Source of the DNA: Polytrichum commune | Lineage: Eukaryota; Streptophyta; Polytrichopsida; Polytrichales; Polytrichaceae | NCBI GenBank assembly: GCA_950295325.1 | Contig: OX485804.1 | Coordinates: forward strand, 47,296,429-47,360,428 | DNA length: 64,000 bases | Reading direction: 5' to 3' | Shown: positions 1 through 10,600 of the stretch, in pieces | Position numbering within the stretch: position 1 is the stretch's first letter | Layout: every line of letters starts with the position of its first letter | Made by a program: the position numbers and the translations under genes | Notes under the pieces: model-generated | The model's input: the letters and a program-made list of their open reading frames with translations, nothing else | The model's database searches: none | Told to the model about the DNA's origin: nothing

Positions 1-3000
1 ATATAGCGGCTTACCACGCTTACCGCAAATGCGAGGTCCGGTCTTGTGGCCACCATTGCGTACATCAACGACCCCACCGCCTCTTGGTATGGAACGTCCT
101 TCATTTCATGCAAATGCTCTTCGTGCTCGTCATCCGAAAGCTTCGGCAACGATGTCTTGGTGTCGAGCGGGGTTGCGATGGGCTTGCAATCACTCATGCC
201 GAATCGCTCCAAAATGGTTTCGATGTAGCTTCGTTGATGCATGGTGATGGTGCGCGACCTCCTATCCCTCTCGAAATGAACGCCGAGGAAGAAATGCAAC
301 TCGCCGAGGTCGCTCATCTCGAATTCGCGCTCGAGGCTAGCCTTCAACTCGTTGATCATGTCCACGTCGTCCGACAAAATCACGAGGTCGTCCACATATA
401 TGATGACAATCACAATGTAGTTGCAAGTTTGCAAAACATACAACGAGTGATCCGCATGGCTCCTCGTAAAGCCTTTGTTCACGAAGAACACGTGAATGCA
501 TTCGTACCATGCTCGTCCGGATTGCTTCAATCCGTAGAGCGTTTTCCTCAACTTGCATACGAGATGCTCTCGGCCTTTTTGCACGAACCCCTCCGGTTGC
601 TCCATGTAGATCACCACGTCCAATTCGCCGTTCAAGAATGCGGTCTTCACGTCCATTTGATGTATCTCCAACCCCATGGCCGCCGCCAATGCGAGTATGA
701 CTCGAATGGTGTTGAATTTGGCCACCGGTGCAAAGGTTTCGCTAAAGTCTACGCCTTCCACTTGCGAGCACCCCTTTGCTACTAACCTTGCTTTGAAACG
801 AACCACCACGCCTCTCGCATCTTTTTTCGTTTTAAACACCCATTTGCACTTCACGGCCTTGCGGCCCTTCGGCAACGGAGTTAACTCCCACGTGCCGTTG
901 GCAATGAGAGATTCGAACTCCTCTTGCATAGCCAACTCCCACTCGCTCGCATCACTCGATTCAATGGCCTCTCTCACATTTCTAGGTTCCCCGATGGTTG
1001 CCATGTTTGCATGCTCTTTGTCTTGGGGCGGCGGAATGTGGTTCTTCCACCATTCCCCGAGCGGTTTGCGTGCCCTATCCGGATACCTAGAATGGCCCAT
1101 GGTTTCATTGCTATGTTGCGGTGGTGGAGGTGCTTTGGTTGCGGGTTTCTTACCGTAGTCAAGTTTCGATGCCTCCGCGCTACGAGTGGATTTCGTGGCC
1201 GGAGTGTTGGCCTCCGCATCCTCCTCCTCCTCGATGTCGAGCTCCTCCAAAGGATCGTCGCCGTTGGCCTCCGACTCGTCCACGTCCGATTTGGCGGATA
1301 TGTCCACCTTGACCGCCGGTGTTTCGTCAACGCTCCCACTTGGACAATCCTCCAAATGCGTTTTGTCCTCGAAAAACACCACGTCCGGACTCTTGATGAT
1401 TTTCTTCGTCTCCAAGCAAATGAGCCGGTACGCCTTCGTGCCTTCGCAATATCCGAGGAACAAACACTTGACGCCCTTCGCGTCCAACTTCGTCCGCCGT
1501 TGATCCGGCACCTTCGCATAAGCCACGCAACCGAACACGCGCATGTGGGACACGTGCGGCATCCTCCCGCTCCACGCTTCCTCGGGCGTCTTACCTTCCA
1601 CGGCCTTGGTGGGACACCGGTTGCGCACGTACACCGCATTGCACACCGCCTCCGCCCAAAATTCGTGGCCGAGGCGTTGGGCATGAATCATGGACCGTGC
1701 CATCTCCACGATGGTGCGATTGGCCCGTTCGGCCACCCCGTTTTGTTGCGGCGTGTAAGGTGAAGAATTTTGGCGTGCGATGCCATGTTTGCTTAAAAAA
1801 TCATCGAATGCCTTAGAAATGTATTCCCCACCGTTATCCGTCCTAAGGACCTTCACTACGTGTTCCGATTGCCTCTCCACCAAGGTTTTCCATTCTTTGA
1901 ACCTTGCCAACACCTCGCTCTTGGATTTGAGCACATACACCCAAATCTTGCGCGAAAAATCGTCAATGAAGGTGAGAAAATACCTTGCGCCTCCGATGGA
2001 CGGCGTTTTCATCGGCCCGCATACGTCGGAATGCACGAGCTCCAAGATCTTGGTGGCGCGGGTGCCTCCCTCCGTGGGAAACGGACGCCTCGCTTGCTTG
2101 CCTTGGACGCATCCTTCGCACGCGAACGAATGCACGTTGTTGGGCACCGCTCGCACGTCCATGCCGCTCACCATGGTTTGGAGCGATTTCACGCTATTGG
2201 CGTTGAGATGCCCCAACCTCTTGTGCCAAAGCTCCAAAGGATGCGAGTCGGCCTCCGAATGCGCCAAAGAACTCGTTTCGGCCTCATGCATCACCTTCGT
2301 GTCCAATTGGTACAAATTGGACTCCAACGACGCCACGGCCAACATCTCGCCGTTGCTCGCCCTCACCACGCATCCCAACGAGTTGAAATGCACTTTCAAA
2401 CCCCGCGATATGAGTTTGCTCACCGAAAGCAAGTTGGAATGCAAGTCGGGCACGTGAAGCACGTCGTGCATTCTAATGCTCCGTGCACGACCCTTCACAC
2501 GTGTTTCCACTAGGATGGAGCCTTTGCCTAGGACCTCTACGATGCCATTGTCACCCATAAACACTTTACGGCCCGAAATGGATTCGTACGTGTCGAAGAA
2601 TTGCTTATGCGGTGTCATGTGGTTCGAGGCCCCCGAATCAACTATCCATCTAGTGGTGGAGGTTTTAGACGCCCCATCTCTCACAACAAATGCAAAATCA
2701 TCGCTCGACCTCGCGACGTTGGCATTCACCTTGCGTTTCAATCGACAATTGCGAGCGAGGTGGCCCAACTTACCACAATTGTAGCACCTCGGGCCGTCGC
2801 CTCGCCTCTCGTTGTTGTCGAACGTGCGAGGTTGGCGGGACAACATGGCCGCATCGTCTCCTTGAGGCTCCTTCTCCTTCCTCTTGGACACCTCGTGCAT
2901 GAGACGTGCGGTGATGAAATCCAACGTGAGTTCCTTCATGGGGCGCGTCTCCAACGCCGTGATCAAATGGTCGAATGAAGGCGGTAGGCTATCGAGCAAG

Positions 3001-3461
3001 GTCATGACCACATCCTCGTCCTTCATTGGCACCTCCAAGCATGTGAGTTGGTCGGCGAGAGATTTTACCTTGTTGATGTGGTCGAGGATGTCGGCGCCTT
3101 CGTCCATCTTGATGGTGAAAAACTTGCGCCTAATGAACAAGATGTTGGACAAGCTTTTGGTTTCGTGGATGTTGCACAACGTCTTCCACGCTTCCGCCGG
3201 TCCTTTACACCCTTTGATGTGCGCCAACTCCTTGTCCACCAAGCTCGTGGCAATGATGGCGAAGGCTTTCTTGCATCGACGCTCGTACGCCTTCTTCACC
3301 TCGTCGCTCGCCGTGGACGGTGGCGGCAACTCCGAACCCTCCACGATCTCCCAAAGGTCTTTGGTGGACATCACCATCTCCAACTTGAACTTGTAGAGGT
3401 TGAAGTTGTCGCCGCCGAACTTGTCGAGCGTGATGTGGCCATCGCCCTCACTAGAAGCCAT
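1..3461 (-). CDS. Ty1/copia gag-pol polyprotein (element A), open to window edge
   Basis: The frame starts at the ATG at 3461-3459, in the same context (AAAATGGCTTCTAG) as the other copies, and I see no stop before position 3, so about 1153 codons are open and the C-terminus lies outside the window. Gag comes first, then a CCHC zinc knuckle, a DSGA protease motif, integrase with HHCC and DDE residues, the acidic linker and the reverse transcriptase with its YVDD motif. The polyprotein would assemble cytoplasmic virus-like particles and copy and integrate the element. The N-terminus (MASSEG..., K-F-G-G-D-N) is that of subfamily 2, shared with E and F. I did not check every codon, so a small in-frame lesion is possible. 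Confidence 0.8.
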   Translation of the reverse strand, partial: MASSEGDGHITLDKFGGDNFNLYKFKLEMVMSTKDLWEIVEGSELPPPSTASDEVKKAYERRCKKAFAIIATSLVDKELAHIKGCKGPAEAWKTLCNIHETKSLSNILFIRRKFFTIKMDEGADILDHINKVKSLADQLTCLEVPMKDEDVVMTLLDSLPPSFDHLITALETRPMKELTLDFITARLMHEVSKRKEKEPQGDDAAMLSRQPRTFDNNERRGDGPRCYNCGKLGHLARNCRLKRKVNANVARSSDDFAFVVRDGASKTSTTRWIVDSGASNHMTPHKQFFDTYESISGRKVFMGDNGIVEVLGKGSILVETRVKGRARSIRMHDVLHVPDLHSNLLSVSKLISRGLKVHFNSLGCVVRASNGEMLAVASLESNLYQLDTKVMHEAETSSLAHSEADSHPLELWHKRLGHLNANSVKSLQTMVSGMDVRAVPNNVHSFACEGCVQGKQARRPFPTEGGTRATKILELVHSDVCGPMKTPSIGGARYFLTFIDDFSRKIWVYVLKSKSEVLARFKEWKTLVERQSEHVVKVLRTDNGGEYISKAFDDFLSKHGIARQNSSPYTPQQNGVAERANRTIVEMARSMIHAQRLGHEFWAEAVCNAVYVRNRCPTKAVEGKTPEEAWSGRMPHVSHMRVFGCVAYAKVPDQRRTKLDAKGVKCLFLGYCEGTKAYRLICLETKKIIKSPDVVFFEDKTHLEDCPSGSVDETPAVKVDISAKSDVDESEANGDDPLEELDIEEEEDAEANTPATKSTRSAEASKLDYGKKPATKAPPPPQHSNETMGHSRYPDRARKPLGEWWKNHIPPPQDKEHANMATIGEPRNVREAIESSDASEWELAMQEEFESLIANGTWELTPLPKGRKAVKCKWVFKTKKDARGVVVRFKARLVAKGCSQVEGVDFSETFAPVAKFNTIRVILALAAAMGLEIHQMDVKTAFLNGELDVVIYMEQPEGFVQKGREHLVCKLRKTLYGLKQSGRAWYECIHVFFVNKGFTRSHADHSLYVLQTCNYIVIVIIYVDDLVILSDDVDMINELKASLEREFEMSDLGELHFFLGVHFERDRRSRTITMHQRSYIETILERFGMSDCKPIATPLDTKTSLPKLSDDEHEEHLHEMKDVPYQEAVGSLMYAMVATRPDLAFAVSVVSRY

Positions 3462-3574
3462 TTTGCAACTCAAATGCAAGCTCCCACTCACTTAATGTAC
3501 CACGAGGGCTAAAAAACCCTCGAAAATTTTAGAATTTGATTTTAAACTTTGGAATTAATTCAAGGTTCTCACAC

Positions 3575-4510
3575 ACTCAAGTCAGCACCTTTCCACTCCA
3601 AAGCTAAGCCAAATGACTACATAACCATCAAAAAGCCAAAACTAAGCCTTTTGGAACTCAAAACACCTCAAAGTTAGTTTTGAATGGATGGATCTCTCAA
3701 GTCAGCACCTTTCCACTCCAAAACTAAGCCAAATAACTACATAACCATCAAAAAGCCACAACTAAGCCTTTTGGAACTCAAAACACCTCAAAGTTAGTTT
3801 TGAATGGATGGATCTCTCAAGTCAGCACCTTTCCACTCCAAAACTAAGCCAAATAACTACATAACCATCAAAAAGCCAAAAACTAAGCCTTTTGGAACTC
3901 AAAACACCTCAAAGTTAATTTTGAATGGATGGATCTCTCAAGTCAGCACCTTTCCACTCCAAAACTAAGCTTAATACCTACATAACCATCAAAAAGCCAC
4001 ACCTAAGCCTTTTGGAACTCAAAACACCTCAAAGTTAGTCTTGAATGGATGGATCTCTGAAGTCAGCACCTTTCCACTCCAAAACTAAGCTTAATAACTA
4101 CATAACCATCAAAAAGCCACACCTAAGCCTTTTGGAACTCAAAACACCTCAAAGTTAGCATAGAATGGATGGATCTCTCAAGTCAGCACCTTTCCACTCC
4201 AAAACTAAGCTTAATAACTACATAACCGTCAAAAAGCCACACCTAAGCCTTTTGGAACTCAAAACACCTCAAAGTTAGTCTTGAATGGATGGATCTCTGA
4301 AGTCAGCACCTTTCCACTCCAAAACTAAGCTTAATAACTACATAACCATCAAAAAGCCACACCTAAGCCTTTTGGAACTCAAAACACCTCAAAGTTAGCA
4401 TAGAATGGATGGATCTCTCAAGTCAGCACCTTTCCACTCCAAAACTAAGCTTAATAACTACATAACCGTCAAAAAGCCACACCTAAGCCTTTTGGAACTC
4501 AAAATACCTC
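3575..4510 (-). repeat. 120-bp leader tandem array of element A (about 7.8 units)
   Basis: Direct repeats of 119-121 bp lie between gag and the unique leader. Landmarks recur every 120 bp: TCAAGTCAGCACC, CATAACCATCAAAAAGCCA and TTTTGGAACTCAAAACACC. Units differ at a few positions, for example AAGCCAAATAAC versus AAGCTTAATAAC. The same array sits between PBS and gag in every copy with a leader, so it is part of the element's 5' untranslated leader. Confidence 0.95.
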
Positions 4511-4670
4511 AAACCCTCAAAATGCGAATCGATCTCACATAAACATTCAAGATACAATGAACCTCAACCTAACGTGTCCTCCACGCTGGTCCAAGTGTCC
4601 AAGAATGCTCCAAGGCGCTCCAAAAGTGGTCCAAAACTCCAAAACTCCACCAAAAGCTTGAAACACCTCC

Positions 4671-5990
4671 ATGATTCATGCCCAACGCCTCGGCCACGAA
4701 TTTTGGGCGGAGGCGGTGTGCAATGCGGTGTACGTGCGCAACCGGTGTCCCACGAAGGCCGTGGAAGGTAAGACGCCCGAGGAAGCGTGGAGCGGGAGGA
4801 TGCCGCACGTGTCCCACATGCGCGTGTTCGGTTGCGTGGCTTATGCGAAGGTGCCGGATCAAAGGCGGACGAAGTTGGACGCGAAGGGCGTCAAGTGTTT
4901 GTTCCTCGGATATTGCGAAGGCACGAAGGCGTACCGGCTCATTTGCTTGGAGACGAAGAAAATCATCAAGAGTCCGGACGTGGTGTTTTTCGAGGACAAA
5001 ACGCATTTGGAGGATTGTCCAAGTGGGAGCGTTGACGAAACACCGGCGGTCAAGGTGGACATATCCGCCAAATCAGACGTGGACGAGTCGGAGGCCAACG
5101 GCGACGATCCTTTGGAGGACCTCCACATCGAGGAGGAGGAGGAGGATGCGGAGGCCAACATTCCGGCCACGAAATCCCCTCGCAGCGCGGAGGCATCGAA
5201 ACTTGACAACGGTAAGAAACCCGCAACCAAAGCACCTCCACCACCGCAACATAGCAATGAAACCATGGGCCATTCTAGGTATCCGGATAGGGCACGCAAA
5301 CCGCTCGGGGAATGGTGGAAGAACCACATTCCGCCGCCCCAAGACAAAGAGCATGCAAACATGGCAACCATCGGGGAACCTAGGAATGTGAGAGAGGCCA
5401 TTCAATCGAGTGATGCGAGCGAGTGGGAGTTGGCTATGCAAGACGAGTTCGAATCTCTCATTGCCAATGGCACGTGGGAGTTAACTCCGTTGCCGAAGGG
5501 CCGCAAGGCCGTGAAGTGCAAATGGGTGTCATGTGTTGCGAGTCCCCCGAATCCACGATCCATCTAGTGGCGGAGCTTTTAGACGCCCCATCTCTCGCTA
5601 CAAATGCAAAATCATTACTCGCCCTTGCCATGTTTGCGTTCGTGGTTCGTTTCAAAGCAAGGTTGGTGGCCAAGGGGTGCTCGCAAGTGGAAGGCGTGGA
5701 TTTCGGCGAAACCTTTGCACCGGTGGCCAAATTCAACACCATTCGAGTCATACTCGCATTGGCGGCGGCCATGGGCTTGGAGATACATCAAATGGACGTG
5801 AAGACCGCATTCTTGAACGGCGAATTGGACGTGGTGATCTACATGGAGCAACCGGAGGGGTTCGTGCAAAAAGGCTGAGAGGATCTCGTATGCAAGTTGA
5901 GGAAAACGCTCTACGGATTGAAGCAATCCGGACGAGCATGGTACGAATGCATTCACATATTCTTCGTGAATAGAGGTTTTACGAGGAGCC
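4671..5990 (+). pseudogene. Chimeric plus-strand copia pol fragment (integrase C-terminus to RT)
   Basis: The reading frame opens at the ATG at 4671, which is an internal Met of integrase (MIHAQRLGHEFW...). It runs through the integrase C-terminus, the acidic linker and the start of reverse transcriptase. It matches element F (subfamily 2). It is joined to the inverted leader of A at about 4672, sharing the bases TCCA. The RT is broken by a 111-bp inverted piece at 5531-5641 and by an in-frame TGA at 5876-5878 (CGA in intact copies). It ends at 5990, where an LTR of opposite orientation begins, before the YVDD motif. It can make no functional enzyme. Confidence 0.88.
5531..5641 (-). other. 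Inverted gag/protease piece spliced into RT
   Basis: These 111 bp match, in reverse orientation, the protease start of the same family (compare 10842-10952 and, most closely, the complement of 19855-19965). They replace about 29 bp of RT. The left junction shares GGTGT between donor and recipient, and the right junction shares about one base. This looks like template switching during reverse transcription or a microhomology-mediated repair patch. Confidence 0.85.
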
Positions 5991-6182
5991 TATTGGGAAA
6001 TGAGAGGAAGAAGCAAAGAGATCAGCGTAGGGAGCAAGAACACAATACACAATGGTTGCATACAATGGAGAGAGTGATTAGCTCCTCCCCTTATGCCTTT
6101 ATTTATATGTATGGGTTAGGACCAGCATAGACAACCCATATGGGACAATGTCACCGATGCAACCTAACACTATCTTCCAATA
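5991..6182 (-). repeat. 3' LTR of element B
   Basis: This 192-bp LTR is in minus orientation. On the plus strand it reads TATTGGGAAATGAG... to ...CTATCTTCCAATA, so its ends are TATTG/CAATA. CTCCCACTTTGCG, the complement of the polypurine tract, follows at 6183, which makes this the 3' LTR of B. Confidence 0.92.
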
Positions 6183-7407
6183 CTCCCACTTTGCGAGGTG
6201 GCATTGTACTCCAACCCCATTATTTCACTTAACCCCTCATGCCTATCTCTCGCTAGAGCCTTTGTTAGAATGTCCGCTACCATATATTGCGTTGGACAAT
6301 ATTCTAACTCTACAATTTTGTTTTCAATCTTTTCTCTAATGAAATGGTGTTGCACATCTATATGCTTCGACCTATCATGGTTGGTTGGGTTCTTAGCTAA
6401 TGCCATAGAACCTTGGTTGTCGCACATGATGGTCGTGGCCTCCTCTTGTACACAACCTACATCCTCCATTAATTGCCTTAGCCAAATGGCCTCCCTCGTG
6501 CATCGGTTCATGGCCATGTACTCCGCCTCCATTGTTGATTGTGCCACCGTTTGTTGCCGTTTGCTATTCCACGAAACGGCTCCCTCTCCGACAAAGAATA
6601 CGTACCCGGACGTGGACCTACGGTTTTCCACATCGCCGGCCCAATCCGCATCCGAATAACCTTTGACGTTAATATGATTGCCTCCGATGCGCAACTTCAT
6701 ATCTAAGGTGCCCTTCAAGTAGCGCATGATCCGTTTGACCGCCATCCAATGCATGGGACCCGGTTTCGACATATAGCGGCTTACCACGCTTACCGCAAAT
6801 GCGAGGTCCGGTCTTGTGGCCACCATTGCGTACATCAACGACCCCACCGCTTCTTGATAGGGAATGTCCTTCATTTCGTGTGAATGCTCCTCGTATTCCT
6901 CCTCCGAAAGCTTCGCCAATGAGGTCTTGGTGTCGAGCGGGGTTGAGATGGGCTTGCAATCGCTCATGCCGAATCGCTTCAAAATGGTTTCGATGTAGCT
7001 TCGTTGATGCATGGTGATGGTGCGCGTCCTCCTATCCCGCTCGAAATGGACTCCGAGGAAAAAATGCAACTCGCCGAGGTCGCTCATCTCGAATTCGCGC
7101 TCGAGGCTAGCCTTCAACTCGTTGATCATGTCCACGTCGCTCGCCAAAATGATGAGGTCGTCCACATATATGATCACAATCACAATATATTGGTAAGTTT
7201 GCAAAACATACAACGAGTGATCCGCATGGCTCCTCGTAAAACCTCTATTCACGAAGAATACGTGAATGCATTCGTACCATGCTCGTCCGGATTGCTTCAA
7301 TCCGTAGAGCGTTTTCCTCAACTTGCATACGAGATGCTCTCAGCCTTTTTGCACGAACCCCTCCGGTTGCTCCATGTAGATCACCACGTCCAATTCGCCG
7401 TTCAAGA
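6170..7407 (-). pseudogene. Copia pol 3' fragment (RT palm to RNase H) of element B
   Basis: Translation from 7407 leftwards gives the RT region beginning near the catalytic segment that ends in FLNGEL, then Y-V-D-D-L-I-I-L, then RNase H (YSDADW, MEAEYMA, CDNQGS). It ends with the family's usual C-terminus, and the TAG stop at 6170-6172 lies inside the LTR. An in-frame TGA at 7340-7342 replaces the CGA seen in intact copies. Downstream of it 383 codons stay open from a Met at 7321, but this piece lacks gag, protease, integrase and the RT N-terminus. Confidence 0.88.
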
Positions 7408-7408
7408 C

Positions 7409-7600
7409 ATTGGGAAATGAGAGGAGAAAGCAAAGACATCAGCGTAGAAAGGTAGAACACAACACACAAGGATTGCATACAATGGAGAGAGTTGATTAGC
7501 TCCTCCCCTTATGCCTTTATTTATATGTGTAGGTTAGGACCAGCCGTGACAACCCATATGGGACAATGTCACCGATGCAACCTAACACTACCTTCCAATA
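7409..7600 (-). repeat. 3' LTR of element C
   Basis: This is a 192-bp subfamily 1 LTR (ATTGGGAAATGAGAGGAGAAAG... to ...CTACCTTCCAATA). Its outermost base is C at 7408 instead of T, either by mutation or from imprecise joining to B. The polypurine tract complement follows at 7601. Confidence 0.9.
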
Positions 7601-10600
7601 CTCCCACTTTGCGAGGTGGCATTGTACTCTAACCCCATTATTTCACTTAACATCTCATGCCTATCCCTCGCTAAAGCCTTTGTAAGAATATCCGCTACCA
7701 TATATTGCGTTGGACAATATTCTAGCTCTACAACATTGTTTTCGATTTTCTCTCTAATAAAATGATGTTGCACATCTATATGTTTTGACCTATCATGGTT
7801 GGTTGGGTTCTTAGCTAATGCCATAGAACCTTGGTTGTCGCACATCATGGTTGTCGCCTCCTCTTGTGCACAACCTACATCCTCCATTAGTTGCCTTAGC
7901 CAAATGGCCTCCCTCGTGCATCGGTTCATGGCCATGTGCTCCGCCTCCATTGTGGATTGAGCCACCGTTAGTTGTCGTTTGCTATTCCACGTCACGGCCC
8001 CGTCTCCAACGAAGAAAACGTATCCGGAGGTAGACCTTCGGTTTTCCACATCGCCGGCCCAATCCGCGTCCGAATAACCTTTAAGGTTTATGTGTTGTCC
8101 TCCGATGCGCAACCTCATATCAATGGTGCCTTTCAAGTATCTCATGATTCGTTTCACGGCCATCCAATGCATCGGACCCGGTTGCGACATAAACCGACTT
8201 ACCACGCTTACCGCGAATGCGAGGTCCGGTCTTGTGGCCACCATTGCGTACATCAACGACCCCACCGCCCTTTGGTACGGAATGTCCTTCATTTCGTGTG
8301 AATGCTTCTCGTATTCCTCCTCCGAAAGCTTCGCCAATGAGGTCTTGGTGTCGAGCGGGGTTGAGATGGGCTTACAATCACTCATGCCGAATCGCTCCAA
8401 AATGGTTTCGATGTAGCTTCGTTGATGCATGGTGATGGTGCGCGTCCTCCTATCCCGCTCGAAATGGACTCCGAGGAAAAAATGCAACTCGCCGAGGTCG
8501 CTCATCTCGAACTCCTTCTCGAGGCTAGATTTCAACTCGTTGATCACGTCCACGTTGCTTGCCAAGATGATGAGGTCGTCTACATATATGATTACGATCA
8601 CAATGTAGTGGCAAGTTTGTAACACGTACAACGAGTGGTCCGCATGGCTCCTCGTAAAGCCTTTGTTCACAAAGAATATGTGAATGCATTCGTACCACGC
8701 TCGTCCGGATTGCTTCAATCCGTAGAGCGATTTCCCCAACTTGCATACGAGGTGCTCTCGGCCTTTTTGTACAAACCCCTCCGGTTGCTCCATGTAGATG
8801 ACCACGTGCAATTCGCCGTTCAAGAATGCGGTCTTGACGTCCATTTGATGTATCTCCAAGCCCATGGCCGCCGCCATTGCGAGGATGACCCTAATGGTGT
8901 TGAATTTGGCCACGGGTGCGAAAGTCTCGCCGAAATCCACACCTTCCACTTGCGAGCACCCCTTGGCCACCAACCTCGCTTTGAACCGAACTACCGTACC
9001 GTTGGCATCCTTCTTCGTGCGAAACACCCACTTGCATTTCACGGCCTTGCGGCCCTTCGGCAATGGAACCAACTCCCACGTGGCGTTGGCTATGAGAGAT
9101 TCGTACTCCTCTTGCATAGCCGACTCCCACTCGCTCGCATCACTCGATTCAAATGCTTCTCTCAAGTTTCTAGGTTCCCCAACCATTGCTATGTTTGCGT
9201 GCTCATCGTTTTCGGGTTGCGGAATGTGGTTCTTCCACCATTCCCCAAGAGGTTTGCGTGGCCTATCCGGATACCTAGAATTGCCTATGGTCTCATTGCC
9301 ATCTTGCGGTGGTGGAGGTGGTTTGGTTGCGGTTCTCTTACCGGCGTTAAGTTTCGATGCCTCCGCGCTACGAGTGGATTTCGCGGCCGGTACTTCGGCC
9401 TCCGACTCGTCCTCAATGTTCGGCTCCTCCTCGTCCGGCTCCGAAACGTCGCCGCTCGCCTCCAACTCCTCCGGCTCCGAAACGTCGCCGCTCGCCTCCA
9501 ACTCCTCCGCTTCGGATTTGGGAGATATGTCCACCTTCACCGTCGGTACTTCATCAACTCTCCCACTTGGACAATCCTCCAAATGCGTTTTATCCTCGAA
9601 AAACACCACGTCCGGACTCTTGATGATTTTCTTCGTCTCCAAGCACATGAGCCGATACGCCTTGGTGCCTTCGCAATATCCGAGGAACAAACACTTGACG
9701 CCCTTCGCATCCAACTTCGTTCGCCTTTGATCCGGCACCTTCGCGTAAGCCACGCATCCGAACACCCGCATGTGCGACACGTGCGGCATCCTCCCGCTCC
9801 ACGCCTCCTCGGGTGTCATTCCTTCAACCGCCTTGGTCGGACACCGGTTGCGTACGTACGCCGCATTGCACACCGCCTCCGCCCAAAATTCGTGGCCGAG
9901 GCGTTGGGCATGAATCATGGACCGTGCCATCTCCACGATGGTCCGGTTGGCTCGCTCCGCCACGCCGTTTTGTTGCGGCGTGTAAGGTGATGAGGTTTGC
10001 CGTGCAATGCCATGTTTGCTCAAGAAATCATCAAATGCCTTTGAAATGTATTCCCCCCCGTTATCCGACCTAAGAACCTTCACTACGTGCTCCGATTGCC
10101 TCTCCACCAAGGTTTTCCATTCTTTGAACCTTGCCAACACCTCCTTCTTGGACTTGAGCACGTACACCCAAATCTTGCGTGAGAAATCGTCAATGAAGGT
10201 GAGAAAATACCTCGCGCCTCCGATGGACGCCGTTTTCATCGGCCCGCACACGTCGGAATGCACGAGCTCCAAGATCTTGGTGGCGCGGGTGCCTCCGTCC
10301 GTGGGGAATGGTCGCCTCGCTTGTTTGCCCTCCACACATCCTTCGCATGCGAAGGAATGCACGTCGCCTTGCGCCGCTCCCACGTCCATCCCGCTCACCA
10401 TGCTTTGGAGCATTTTCACGCTATTGGCGTTGAGATGCCCCAACCTCTTGTGCCAAAGCTCCAAAGGATGCGAGTTGGCCTCGGAATGCGCCAAAGAACT
10501 CGTTTCGGCCCCATTCAACACGTTGGTGTCCAATTGGTACAAATTGGACTCCAACGACGCCACGGCCAACATCTCGCCGTTGCTCGCCCTCACCACGCAT

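Larger units (their letters stand above)
1..4672 (-). mobile_element. Copia element A, partial (3' end off window, leader broken)
   Basis: This is a minus-strand copy of the young Ty1/copia family. Reading leftwards it has part of the leader, then gag, protease, integrase, reverse transcriptase and the start of RNase H before it leaves the window at position 1. The leader stops at about 4672, before the PBS and 5' LTR, where it joins a plus-strand pol fragment. Its gag start and protease-integrase sequence match element F most closely (subfamily 2). Confidence 0.9.
5991..7407 (-). mobile_element. Copia element B, 3' remnant
   Basis: Only the 3' part of a minus-strand copy is present: the 3' LTR, polypurine tract, RNase H and the later part of RT. 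At 7407 its RT is cut by the LTR of element C. The 5' half is not seen elsewhere in the window. Confidence 0.88.

Noticed and set aside
1-2513. Several plus-strand open frames of 200-280 codons at 84-785, 924-1763 and 1860-2513
   Set aside because: They are shadows of element A's minus-strand gag-pol, which shows all catalytic motifs in order.
8635-9990. 451-codon open frame on the plus strand, opposite element C gag-pol (with equivalents opposite D and G)
   Set aside because: It lies wholly antisense to conserved gag-pol codons and appears in every copy because the coding strand is conserved. The translation (His/Arg/Leu-rich, no motif) is a shadow of the real frame.
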